Source: Caballeronia peredens (GTDB lineage Bacteria > Pseudomonadota > Gammaproteobacteria > Burkholderiales > Burkholderiaceae). Taken from it: a stretch of 52,184 nucleotides of DNA. A program made the translations under genes and the position numbers. Every line of letters starts with the position of its first letter. The stretch's first letter is position 1. Location of the stretch: contig FCOH02000034.1 of assembly GCA_001544595.2 (NCBI GenBank), forward strand, positions 1 through 52,184, given 5' to 3'. The notes beneath the pieces are model-generated. The model saw only the letters and a program-made list of their open reading frames with translations. It made no database searches and was not told where the DNA came from. Below, one piece after another: positions 1 through 8,556 of the stretch.

Positions 1-770
1 GCCTCGTGAGTTTCGTCGGCAAGCAGTTTCTCCAACCTAAGCGTGACCGGGTGTCCGGTTATGCGGGGGCAAGTCCAATCACCGAGATCAGCAAACAACA
101 CAACAGCGAGCCACAAATCCAACATCGAGCGCAGCCGAGTGACCATGATTTGGGCCCATAACGCCACGAGCGAGATAGACAGAACCAACACGGAAGCCGG
201 ACTCATCTGAAGACGCGCGTACGATCCGGTCGCTGAGACAATTTCTGGGAGATGAGTTTTACCTGCTATCGCTACGACTCCGAAGCCCGCAGCAAGTGCA
301 AGCGCGCCGACGACGGAATACCGTCCGACGCCAACCTGGCTTTCGCTCACTCGACGCATCCGAAATGCGAGGGCAGTCGTAACAAGGGCCGGGAAGCCGC
401 AGTGCCAAAAAACCCAGATCCAAAGCGAACTTTGAGAGCCAGCTCCAAGTAGCCCATTTGGGGCAAACACACCAGGAAAGGAAGCCAGCTGCAGAACAGC
501 TGTTAAGCTAGCAAACGCATAAGCGCCGCTCAGCGAGGCAAACATCAACCGCCCAGTAACCTTGTACTCAGTCCATAAAAGATACGCAGTCAGCGATCCG
601 GTAAGTGCCACCCAAGTTCCAAATATGGGCAGAAACTGAACAATAACAGTCGTTCGCTGCGAGGAGAAGTGCCAGACGATCGTTGTCTCAATCAGAACGA
701 CAAGAACAACTACGGCAGCCATGACGCGGTGCGCCTTACTTGAAGGCAATTGCAGGAGGGTGACTTCCAT
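1..770 (-). CDS. Partial MASE4-domain membrane sensor (C-terminus off the left edge)
   Basis: This reading frame is open without a stop from the ATG at 770 to the window edge, about 256 codons, so only the N-terminal part is visible. It shows several hydrophobic segments: about residues 17-27, 44-66, 75-100, 116-135 and 150-168. The stretch with FPGVFAPNGLLGAG followed by WIWVFWHCGFP is the typical signature of MASE4, an integral membrane sensor domain found in front of GGDEF or histidine kinase modules. The output domain is not in the window. The last 25 visible residues (from GDWTCPRITGHP onward) fit the family less well, so a frameshift near 60-80 is possible. An AGGAGGG sits about 5 bases upstream of the ATG in gene orientation only weakly; the start rests on family fit. 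Confidence 0.65.
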   Translation of the reverse strand, partial: MEVTLLQLPSSKAHRVMAAVVVLVVLIETTIVWHFSSQRTTVIVQFLPIFGTWVALTGSLTAYLLWTEYKVTGRLMFASLSGAYAFASLTAVLQLASFPGVFAPNGLLGAGSQSSLWIWVFWHCGFPALVTTALAFRMRRVSESQVGVGRYSVVGALALAAGFGVVAIAGKTHLPEIVSATGSYARLQMSPASVLVLSISLVALWAQIMVTRLRSMLDLWLAVVLFADLGDWTCPRITGHPVTLRLEKLLADETHE

Positions 771-1177
771 TGGACATCTAAACGGTAAAACTGATAAATG
801 ACGCAATCCCGAGAAGCGTCCCGCTTGTGGCGGCACTGCATATCGAAGAGCTAACGACGCGCGCTTGCCCATGCCGCCACAGAAGGTGTACTACGGGACC
901 GGATAACATCTTAACGCTACGCCGTTATTGACCGCGCGATCTATTAGTTGTCGGCACTGATGCATTCTACTTTAGGTTGCCCACTCGCGAAGGCGCAGCA
1001 ATCGAGAGGTACCGAGTCGAAAGCTGCGAAAAGCTAACGATCCTTTGCAGCGATAGTCCGCTCCCTCGGTGCCCCCAAAGGAAAAAACACGGTCAAACTG
1101 AAGGCTTCGCGCAGGGAGATTCACTGCCATTCGACCTTGCAAATAAACAGCAGTTGACGCCTCCGAGGTACGAGCAA
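771..1177. other. Intergenic, no gene recognised
   Basis: About 400 bases between the divergent MASE4 sensor and the GIY-YIG-like gene. The plus-strand frame of the downstream gene is open back to 977, but the extra 67 codons look unlike protein from this genome. Divergent promoters are expected here; none could be pinned down by eye. Confidence 0.5.
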
Positions 1178-1615
1178 ATGAAACTTGAGATACCTGATTT
1201 GCCGTTCTCACCATGGCGTGCGTGGAATCTGCGCGATCGGCCATCAGCCGACTTCGACGTTCCCCGTGAATTCGGCATTTTTGGTTTGTATCTACTGGCG
1301 GACGGGCACGGAGACAGCTGCTGCAAACGTCCAAGCACCGGGCGGCATCTTTGCCCCAAAGTCATCTACATCGGCATGTCGCAACACGTCGATCGGCGTC
1401 TAAAGGAAGCACATCACCCGGTCAAAGCATACCGCCTGCAATATCGCGATAGGCGATGTGAACGTCTTCACTCTGCGACCTGGCAATCCGAATGGAGCCA
1501 TCAGGGCAGACCGCCCTTAGGTCTACTGTCAGTGACCATCGCTTTTTATGAGAGGGCACTTATGCTCGACTTCTATCGCGTCCATGGAAGACTTCCGGCT
1601 CTGAACAGACTGTAA
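1178..1615 (+). CDS. Small GIY-YIG-fold-like protein
   Basis: A 145-residue protein. Seen: a GLY tripeptide at residues 36-38, then VIYIG at 62-66, an arginine-rich helix (VDRRLKEAHH, 71-80), a glutamate at 125 inside FYERALMLDFY, and an asparagine at 143 near the end. That order (GIY, YIG, Arg, Glu, Asn) is the signature of GIY-YIG nuclease domains such as UvrC N-termini and homing enzymes, which cut DNA using the Tyr/Arg/Glu set. The 24-residue insert between the two motifs, with three Cys and one His, is unusual. The start at 1178 was preferred over an upstream in-frame ATG at 977 because GAGG lies 9 bases before it and the domain begins soon after. It stands alone, so its role (repair, mobile remnant or inactive fold) is unknown. 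Confidence 0.55.
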   Translation: MKLEIPDLPFSPWRAWNLRDRPSADFDVPREFGIFGLYLLADGHGDSCCKRPSTGRHLCPKVIYIGMSQHVDRRLKEAHHPVKAYRLQYRDRRCERLHSATWQSEWSHQGRPPLGLLSVTIAFYERALMLDFYRVHGRLPALNRL

Positions 1616-1902
1616 GAAAATGAAGCTTGACTCAAGCGCGATTCGCTTATACCTAGAACGCGTTTACCCTTCGTTCAGCTTTGGATACATGGTCAGATCC
1701 GCTGTTCAGAACACCCTACATCCATCACGCGTTCTGAAACTCAGAACAACGCGTTCGGCGCGCAAAAAACAACGACGCGGGTCGTCATTTACCTTTTGTC
1801 GCTGAAGTTTGAAGATAGGGGGTGTCTAGCGTCCTGAAATAATGCCAACGATATCTTCCAGACACACCCGTAGCAACAACCTATCGAACGAAGGGAGAAG
1901 CG

Positions 1903-2360
1903 AATAGTAATCGACCTGCCTACGCGCAAGTCGCTGTAGGCGGTGTTGAAGCTCTCGGCGGGATCTACAGCGACGTCGCAAAGATGGCCCCATTGCATGT
2001 TCTAATCGAGCTGTAGTACCTTCGGGTGTCGCAGATCAATAACTGTGCGTTCTGTCTCGATATGCACACCCACGATCTTCTCAACAAAGACATAAAGGCT
2101 GAGAGACAAGCGTTGATACAAACGTGGGCGGGATCCGACGACCTCTTTGCCGTACTCGAACGTGCTGCTGGGCACGGGCCGAAACGGTGACGCCGGTTGC
2201 AGAAACTGGAGTTACCGAGGTCGCGCACCCCTGATCGCGCTTTTGAATTGACCGAAAAGCGCAGCGACTACCATGCTCTAAAAGTGTAATTTGATCGTCT
2301 AGACGACTGTTTGCCTGGCTTTCTATTTCAACGATTCCGGAATTGGCATGGTGGGTAGGC
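1903..2360 (+). pseudogene. Broken AhpD-like carboxymuconolactone decarboxylase family gene
   Basis: One frame from 1903 reads like the N-terminus of an AhpD-like peroxidase-fold protein. It includes VSQINNCAFCLDMHTHD (about 2025-2075), the redox CxxC-xxx-H motif of the family. Several lesions are visible. The expected ATG is AAT at 1903-1905, directly after a good ribosome binding site (AAGGGAG). An in-frame TAG lies at 2014-2016. A frameshift near 2165 moves the frame to one reading AETVTPVAETGVTEVAHP. More shifts before about 2340 are needed to recover the usual C-terminus. Known function of intact homologues is alkylhydroperoxidase-type thiol chemistry; this copy cannot make a full protein. 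The match to the family is strong in the motif and weaker at the 3' end. Confidence 0.75.
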
Positions 2361-3060
2361 GTCTTGATGCTCCACAAAGGCCAAAGCGTCATTGCGATCA
2401 AGGCACATGCGCTTTGTAAGCTCGCACATGCAGGAACCTGAAAGCCTGAGAAAATGAGCAAAGCTCGGTTGTTTCGAACTGTCGGCCACTGGTGTGGCTG
2501 ACGGGCTATTAGGAATATACGGCCGGGTTGAATCCGGCGTCAGACCTCGCGGCCGAGCAAGCGCAAAAAGTCGGTCACTTCGCGGCAGCATAACTGTCAT
2601 CAGAAGTTCGAGCGAAATTTCGGCTCAGACGCAACGTTCTCGCATCGGCCGTCTCCCGAAGATTCTCACCTATCAACATTTCTTCGTCCGGTCGCACTTG
2701 TATGGATCTTCGCGCAGCTGTCTTAACCCCCACCGTGGTTCGAGCCTCGATGCACATGTCTTTAAGGCGTTCATCTCGCCGTTGCCAACTCCCGCCCGAT
2801 ACGGACGAGCCCGATTGAGGAAAAATCGCACAGGTCGAGATTGAAGTTTTCACTCAAGACACGCAGAGATAGTCGGAGCTAATATAGTGGGCGATTTAAG
2901 CTAAATATAGCCTAACTGCGACGTGCAATTATGCGAGCTTCGTGAAACATCGTTGCCCTCATGTTGCTCTTGCGCATTAAAACGAGATTCCAGCATGAAG
3001 TATGCGTCTAGCGGTACAGATCGGTACGAGCTGCGAATTGTTTAAGGAGAGCGCCAGGTG
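2361..3060. other. Decayed or non-coding stretch, nothing recognised
   Basis: Short open frames exist on both strands (for example 2494-2844 plus and 2575-2853 minus), but none matches a family I know and none has a convincing start site. It lies between two clear pseudogenes, so it is most likely old coding DNA that has lost its frame. Confidence 0.45.
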
Positions 3061-3920
3061 ATGCCTCAAGACTTCGCTCTACTTCTCGGGCGAGCATTCG
3101 TTGCAGTATCGGACATCCGCAATTTCACGCAAGCTGCGGCCCGTCTTCACCAAACGTAACAGCAGTGAGCATGAGGATCGAGCGTCTCGAAGAGCTTATC
3201 GGTCAACGCCTGTTTGAACGCGACACTACAATCGTGCGACTAACTTCTGTCGGCGAGAGATTATTACGAGCGTGGCACAGCGCCTAATCGAGGCTCACGA
3301 AGACGCGTCCCTTGCACTTCAGCACGGACTCGCAGCCGGCAGCCCCAAGCTTGCCACGTCTGAGATCTTCGCGTCGTGCCTCATGCCGCCCATCCTGCGC
3401 ACCATCAGAACAACATTTCTAAATATTGAGGTGGAAATTCGTTGAAGACATAGCTGGAAGCTGCTGAAATCAGCGGATTCCCACAACATCAACCTCGTCG
3501 TCGCCACGAAATTTCTGCGCACGAGCGACGGCGGCTCCTTGCAAGAGGGGCTCGCTCGGATGTGTCAGGAGAGCAGCCAAGTCTTTCGGCAAACTCCCCT
3601 CCCGCTAGCGGTATTTCCCGAAGCCTGCCTGGATCGCAAAGCAGGCATTGCGGCGTTTGGACAAGCAGAAAACGGATTGGCGATTTGCGTACACAAGCCT
3701 AAATCACGAGGGACTTCTCGCCGCAGTGGCAGCCGGAAGCGCCACTTCAGTCATGATCGAAAGTGCGGTCACGACCCATCACAGGTTTTTAATATCGGCT
3801 GATGGGTTCTCGACTCTCACTCCGACTGAGATATGCATGTACACGCCTCGGCCAGAGATTTAGCCCATCGTGAACAGAGTCGCCAAAAGCACACGACGCC
3901 ATTTCGCAACTCGATCTGTC
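3061..3920 (+). pseudogene. LysR-type regulator, multiply frameshifted
   Basis: Stitching three frames gives a recognisable LysR protein. The N-terminal winged helix starts at the ATG at 3061 (FVAVSDIRNFTQAAARLHQT), continues after a shift near 3158 (VSMRIERLEELIGQRLFERD) and again after a shift near 3272 (VAQRLIEAHEDASLALQHG). The effector-binding half follows with PLAVFPEACLDRKAGIAAL and GLLAAVAAGSATSVMIESAV. Stops or shifts occur near 3158, 3272, 3442 (TGA) and 3655, and a TAG lies at 3861. At least four independent lesions make sequencing error unlikely. The intact relative would be a DNA-binding regulator of about 290 residues. Confidence 0.8.
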
Positions 3921-4319
3921 GAGCGCGAGGTCAAGTCGATTCGAGACCTGACTTGGACGGCAGAGTCCGCTTACGCGCAAAAAAGCGTACCTAAAAAGAC
4001 CTCGGAAGCTGGCCAGCGCATGCTCCGCTATCAGGGATTGGACGGTATCGTCCCATCCCACGAACGCCGGCACTTTCGAATTGGTCAGGGCCAATCACCG
4101 CCTTTACAGCGGCTTCCAAGATTTTCGACGTCAGCGATCTTGATAGTCGACCTCACGTGGCTTCAGTGCTCCTGTCGCTACCTTATCATCAAGGTTGCAT
4201 TCATCAGTCGTTCACAGGCATCCAATTTCTGATCACGTCGATGTCCGAATGTGAGCTGCACAACATACCGGCCAAAAATAACTCCTCAGTATCCCGAGAG
4301 CTAATCTCAGGGGGTCGTC
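3921..4319. other. Gap without a recognised gene
   Basis: An open frame covers 3870-4232 on the plus strand and another 3789-4094 on the minus strand. Neither looks like a known protein, and the first overlaps the tail of the LysR pseudogene. An AGGGGG ribosome binding site near 4310 belongs to the next gene. Confidence 0.45.
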
Positions 4320-5330
4320 ATGCCACGGCAACCAGCGTTAAACAAATTGACGGCGAGCATCGTTTCAGCATCATTGCTGAGCGGCTGTCAGTTCCTGCAT
4401 GTCGTAGGTGACGAGAAACATCCCTCCAGCGAGACTGGACAGGGACAACTCAAAGTCGAGCTCATGGGTAGCACGGACCTGCGCGGCGAAAGGCTCGGCA
4501 ACGAGGATCCGCTAACAGACTTCAATAGATTCTGCAAGGCATCGCTTCAATCGCGGACGCAGCCCGTCCACAGCAAGGGACCGGACGAAGTATTTGTGGT
4601 ACCGATACTTGTCGGCATCGCACTGGTCGCAGCGTTCTCGGTAGCAACAACGGAAGCGGAAACCTCGTTCGCTAGGTACGCAGACAAGAAAAAGCAGGCG
4701 TTCTCGTTCAACACAGAACATGCAGGAAACGTAGCTGCACTTGTGAGAGAAGGCCGCCCGACCTTCAATTGCTTGGTGATTCGCTTGCTAAACAAAGATA
4801 AACCTGCGGAAGCCGACTTGACTTTCGCGGCCACTTTGAAGATGAGCGGCGCGACACAGCCTATAGCTTGGCAGTGGGTCCCAACTTATTTCAAACTTAC
4901 AAAGAGTTCGGCTCGAACCGATCGGTCGGGTCTTGTCGACGTTACAGTTGGTATCGCAATTTCAGGTGTGACGGAAAAAGGAAACCAATCCGTAGCTAAC
5001 ACTTCTATCGCGTTGAAGGGACTCTGCCTTCCCGGCGGTAGTGCGAAGGACTGCGCCCAAAACAGTGAGGGACAATGGCACGATGACAACACCAAGCTCC
5101 CTCTTGGTGTCTACAACGCTACGCCATGGTTCATCATTCCCGAGACCGACAAAGCCGGTGCTCAACAATGTAAAGGGGATTGCGTTCCAGGGACCATCAC
5201 CGTCAGCGTCACTGAATCTGGAACAGGAGCGCCGGACTTTGGAGCGGCAAAGACAGAGCTCGAAAACACAGACAAAGCGTTAGCCACCGCTCTTGGCAAA
5301 TACATCGACTCTCAAGCGCCCAAAAAGTAA
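4320..5330 (+). CDS. Hypothetical lipoprotein
   Basis: A 336-residue protein of no family I recognise. The N-terminus has a short hydrophobic stretch ending in LLSGC (Cys23), a good lipobox, so it is probably lipidated and held on a membrane in the periplasm. A second hydrophobic segment, about residues 91-108 (VFVVPILVGIALVAAFSV), could cross or lie on the membrane. The rest is soluble and rich in beta-forming sequence, with four cysteines in two pairs (near LCLPGGSAKDC and CKGDC) that may form disulfides. AGGGGG lies a few bases before the ATG. It is intact although pseudogenes lie on both sides, which suggests it is still under selection or recently arrived. Confidence 0.6.
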   Translation: MPRQPALNKLTASIVSASLLSGCQFLHVVGDEKHPSSETGQGQLKVELMGSTDLRGERLGNEDPLTDFNRFCKASLQSRTQPVHSKGPDEVFVVPILVGIALVAAFSVATTEAETSFARYADKKKQAFSFNTEHAGNVAALVREGRPTFNCLVIRLLNKDKPAEADLTFAATLKMSGATQPIAWQWVPTYFKLTKSSARTDRSGLVDVTVGIAISGVTEKGNQSVANTSIALKGLCLPGGSAKDCAQNSEGQWHDDNTKLPLGVYNATPWFIIPETDKAGAQQCKGDCVPGTITVSVTESGTGAPDFGAAKTELENTDKALATALGKYIDSQAPKK

Positions 5331-5390
5331 TTGGGCGCCCTCGAAGAGACGACTAAAGCCACCGCATCGGCATGTGACTTTGCTGCCAAG

Positions 5391-5417
5391 AAAAAAACGC
5401 CGGCGTGTTGCCGGCGT
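5391..5417 (-). terminator. Intrinsic terminator, minus-strand orientation
   Basis: A perfect 8-bp stem (ACGCCGGC at 5397-5404, 5-base loop, GCCGGCGT at 5410-5417) has a run of seven A on its low-coordinate side. Read on the minus strand this is a GC stem followed by a U-tract, so it would end transcripts of the sigma/anti-sigma pair coming from the right. It may also slow plus-strand transcription after the lipoprotein gene. Confidence 0.7.
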
Positions 5418-5655
5418 GAAAAGTCCGTCTTTCCGAGGGGTGGCGACGAACCTGAGAGAACTCCGATCCCGAAGCATCGTTAGGACTTATTCTACAGAAA
5501 TTTACGTGCTTCGAATCTTTGATTGAAGAAACGGATTGTTCAATAAAACTATGTAATTCATAATCAGCCTTGAGCCAGACACGAAGCGCGAAGAGCGTTA
5601 GCTTGCTGCAACGGCCGGGATCGTGCGTATTCGATATTTGCTATGTCAGCGTTTT

Positions 5656-6297
5656 CTACCAATGCAAGAGCTTTGGACCCAGCCACGCACCAATCAGTGC
5701 TGGCAAGAGCATGCCCATTGCATACCAAACGCTCCAAAAAGCCGGGCTCATTTCAGGGCAGTGCAAACAATACACCACAGTAGCCATTGAACTTGCCAGC
5801 ACGCCGCTCGCCGCGCCGGCCGTTCTTAAACGTGTGGGCGCTAGAGAATGCATCGCCCAGATGACTGCAGGAAAAAGTGGCAAGGACAAAAGGAGAATGT
5901 TAAAACGACAACTCCGCCATGTATGGCCAAGCACAAGCGGCCAACGAGCGCTTGGGGTTGTGGTATCGAGCGTCATTCAGCCGGCAACTGACACGACCAA
6001 AAATGGCAGGACGAGAAAGCACCAAGTGAGCCCTATACGGGCCCCTGGACGCCCCACGCGCTCAATGGTTAGCAATGCGCCCAATGATATTGCTGACGGA
6101 AACGCGAGTTTCGCCCAAAACACGCCTGTGCGAGCAACGCTGGCAAGGTCATGACGAAAGCCAAATACAATGCTCATCACGAGCAGAGAGCCCGCGACAC
6201 CGCACAGCAACGCCTTCGCGAAGCGCCGCCTAACCATAGTACGGTCAACTTCAACCACACCGCTGGCAAGAACATTGATGAGATCGTCAGTTTTCAT
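5656..6297 (-). pseudogene. NrsF-like (DUF1109) anti-sigma factor split by an in-frame TGA
   Basis: Two adjacent halves of 106 residues lie in one frame and are separated only by TGA at 5977-5979. Together they give a DUF1109/NrsF protein of about 213 residues. The N-terminus MKTDDLINVLASGV and the later LGHTWRSC, LAPTRLRTAGAASG and VVYCLHCPEM are typical, with six predicted membrane helices. NrsF proteins hold an ECF sigma factor at the inner membrane and release it under metal or oxidative stress through conserved cysteines such as those in YCLHC. The gene starts inside the sigma gene (ATGA overlap at 6294-6297). An ATG follows the TGA immediately, so restart is conceivable, but a free C-terminal half would lack the sigma-binding end. 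Confidence 0.75.
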
Positions 6298-6842
6298 CGG
6301 AGACCTCGAATTTTCGCGGCGAGGGCTTTTAATCCGCGATGCACTCCAACCTTCACGGCCGACTCCGAAAGTCCGGTCATCTGAGCTGTTTCGCTTACCG
6401 ATAGACCTTCAATCTTTACGTGAACGATCGGCAAGCGCTGCTTATCTGGCAAAAACTCGAGGAGTTTGCTGATGTCGCGGCGAGCCTGTTTTGGCTCGTT
6501 GTCCAAACTTCCGAAGAGCTCTTCCGGGTCGCCAATTACGACATGGAGCGATTCACGCCGTGCTCGCGAGCGAAAGAAATCCATCAGCTTGTAGCGCGCA
6601 ATGGCGTGCAACTAAGCCGTCAACGGTTCGTTCAGCCGGTAGGTGTGACGAGCATTGTGGACTGCAAGCAGAATCTCTTGAGTTAGATCTTCAACGTCAT
6701 CTAGATGTTGCGGAATACGTTTCCTAAGAAATGCTCGAAGGTGTTGAGTTAGATCTCGAAGAAATCCACGGTACGCGCTCTCGTCTCCGTCCAGGCCGTC
6801 AACAAGAAGCGCCCTTAAGCGTGTTTCTGCGTCATTCGACAT
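6294..6842 (-). pseudogene. ECF sigma factor interrupted by an in-frame TAG
   Basis: From ATG at 6842 the frame reads MSNDAETRLRALLVDG and then a sigma region 2 (QHLDDVEDLTQEILLAVHN), up to TAG at 6612-6614. It continues in the same frame as LHAIARYKLMDFFRSRARRE and a region 4 helix-turn-helix (LSVSETAQMTGLSESAVKVG, about 6340-6400). In intact relatives the residue at the TAG is tryptophan (LTAW-HAIARYK), so a single TGG to TAG change explains the break. The product would be a sigma-70 family ECF factor of 182 residues paired with the anti-sigma downstream. The reading frames on both sides are otherwise clean, so the loss is recent. An upstream in-frame start at 6959 was rejected because the family begins at MSND. 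Confidence 0.8.
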
Positions 6843-7126
6843 GGGATTTTTAGAGCTTACGAAGCAGCATGCCGACAGTCTAGTCGAACGCGATTGCGAA
6901 TAAATCGCAGCAGAATAGCTCAACCTATAACGCGCTGCAACAGCGCCCTCATCGTTCATCTCATCCTATCTCCGTTACGCGCTTGATCCCATACCGGTAG
7001 TTGGTGATCTTCGTTCTTTAAGGCTCGACTCAACAAAGTACCAAGATCCCAAAAAAGCAATTGTTGTCTCAGACCGGAAGACCTTTCAAAATAAATGCGT
7101 ATCGAAAGGTCTTATCAACTTTCTTA

Positions 7127-8398
7127 TCAAATCATTGATTCGAGAATCTGAACGACATCACCATTCGATGCGTGTCGCCGGTACTCTAAAGCGAGTTCAC
7201 GGGCCTTAGCTCTATATCTCGCATCCGAAAGGATCTTCCGTACGGCATCTCGCAATGCCATCACTGTGGGAGTGTTGGTCTGCAAATCAATCCCTACTCC
7301 GGCCCAAGCGACCCGTGCGTTCACCTCTGCCTTATCTTCGGAGTTGCCTGCGCCAACTATTGGCACCCCGTAGCTAAGTGCTTGGTTTACGCTCCCATAA
7401 CCACCATTTGTCACGAACACATCGACACGAGGCAGAAGCCATTCGAACGGCAGGTATGACGCGATTCGAGCGTTCGAAGGAATCGAGCCAGGTACGTCGT
7501 CAACAGATCGTCCGCCAGCGGTGACAACAACAAGCAAGGAGGGGTCGTCTGCCAATGCGTCAAGAGTTGGCCGAATTAGTTGTGTGAAGTCAAAGTTTGA
7601 CAGCGTCCCCTGACTCACCAAGACGACCTTCTTTGAGCCATCCAAATCGCCAGCCCAGTCCGGCAACGGGGCTTGCTTGGGAACAATGGGGATTGCGCCA
7701 ATGAAGCGGACAGAGTCAGGCATGTCACTTCGAGGATACTCAAACTGAGGCACTGTCGTTTGCAGGTGCAGGTCCGGCAGATGCACGACCGAGTCGAATA
7801 TGCTGTCGTTCAGAGGCGAACTACATGTTTTCGCCAATATGTTGTTAAGATACGTCCGATATGGATCATCGAACGTCGCCTTGACTTCGGCTGCCAGCTC
7901 GTTATAGTGCCCCGGCGCTGCCAGCGGAAGCGCCATGTTACAAGGCGCTTCGTCTGCTCGGTGCCACAACAGAAACGTTATGCCGAAGTATGCGATTGGC
8001 GGGCGCTTCTTGCGTGCACCTAAGAGCAAAGGAAGCAGGCCGAAGAAGAGATTGTCCGACACAATCAGGTCGACAGGGAACTCATCGAGAACTTTACAGA
8101 CGCTTGCGTATTGCGCCAACATAGGATCCGCGAACACCCGCTCAAAGTAAAATTTGTTGGTCTCAACGCCAGGCGGGATAGACGATATCTCAGGGAAGTA
8201 TTGCACAAAGTTGCTGAGGTCCCTGTTCGCATTTCCTTCAAAGGCTCGAAAGGTCGCGCCGATAGCCTCCACTCGTTGTTGGAAGCTTCGGGCTGACAGG
8301 CCTATTACTTCATGCCCGCGGTTCACGAGGCCTCGGCCAATAGACAGAATGGGGTTCAGATGGCCCATGAGAGGAACAGACGAGATCAAGACGCGCAT
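7127..8398 (-). CDS. GT1-family (MGT/UGT-type) glycosyltransferase
   Basis: A 423-residue cytoplasmic enzyme with the GT-B fold. The N-terminus MRVLISSVPLMGHLNPI carries the acceptor-side histidine (His13) that acts as base in this family. The C-terminal donor-binding half has YLPFEWLLPRVDVFVTNGGYGS followed by GVPIVGAGNSEDKAEVNARV, the nucleotide-sugar signature of macrolide/flavonoid-type glycosyltransferases. In many relatives a His stands before GGxGS; here it is Asn, which occurs in one subgroup. It would move a sugar from a UDP- or TDP-sugar to a small hydrophobic acceptor. It is alone on its strand, so the acceptor cannot be guessed. Length is normal and the frame is intact. Confidence 0.85.
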   Translation of the reverse strand: MRVLISSVPLMGHLNPILSIGRGLVNRGHEVIGLSARSFQQRVEAIGATFRAFEGNANRDLSNFVQYFPEISSIPPGVETNKFYFERVFADPMLAQYASVCKVLDEFPVDLIVSDNLFFGLLPLLLGARKKRPPIAYFGITFLLWHRADEAPCNMALPLAAPGHYNELAAEVKATFDDPYRTYLNNILAKTCSSPLNDSIFDSVVHLPDLHLQTTVPQFEYPRSDMPDSVRFIGAIPIVPKQAPLPDWAGDLDGSKKVVLVSQGTLSNFDFTQLIRPTLDALADDPSLLVVVTAGGRSVDDVPGSIPSNARIASYLPFEWLLPRVDVFVTNGGYGSVNQALSYGVPIVGAGNSEDKAEVNARVAWAGVGIDLQTNTPTVMALRDAVRKILSDARYRAKARELALEYRRHASNGDVVQILESMI

Positions 8399-8556
8399 GA
8401 TATTCCTGCGTTGTGGATAGTCTTGATCTAGTTCGGCTCAGCCTGTCCCGCGGTTACAGAGACAATGAATAAATTGATTGCAGAAACATGATTTCGGTGG
8501 ACAACAAGAAGGACGAGAACTGACAGAGAGCGCGCGTCAGCGCTAACGTCAACGTA

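Noticed and set aside
5397..5417. Reading the hairpin as the terminator of the plus-strand lipoprotein gene
   Set aside because: The T-run lies on the minus-strand side, so it serves the genes coming from the right.
5570..6154. 194-residue open frame on the plus strand
   Set aside because: It is antisense to the NrsF-like gene, whose family match is clear, and has no protein-like motifs.
1903..6842. Stop-codon reassignment, since several genes carry in-frame TAG or TGA
   Set aside because: Intact genes throughout the window end normally at TAG and TGA, and the AhpD and LysR remnants also carry frameshifts. Decay is the simpler explanation.
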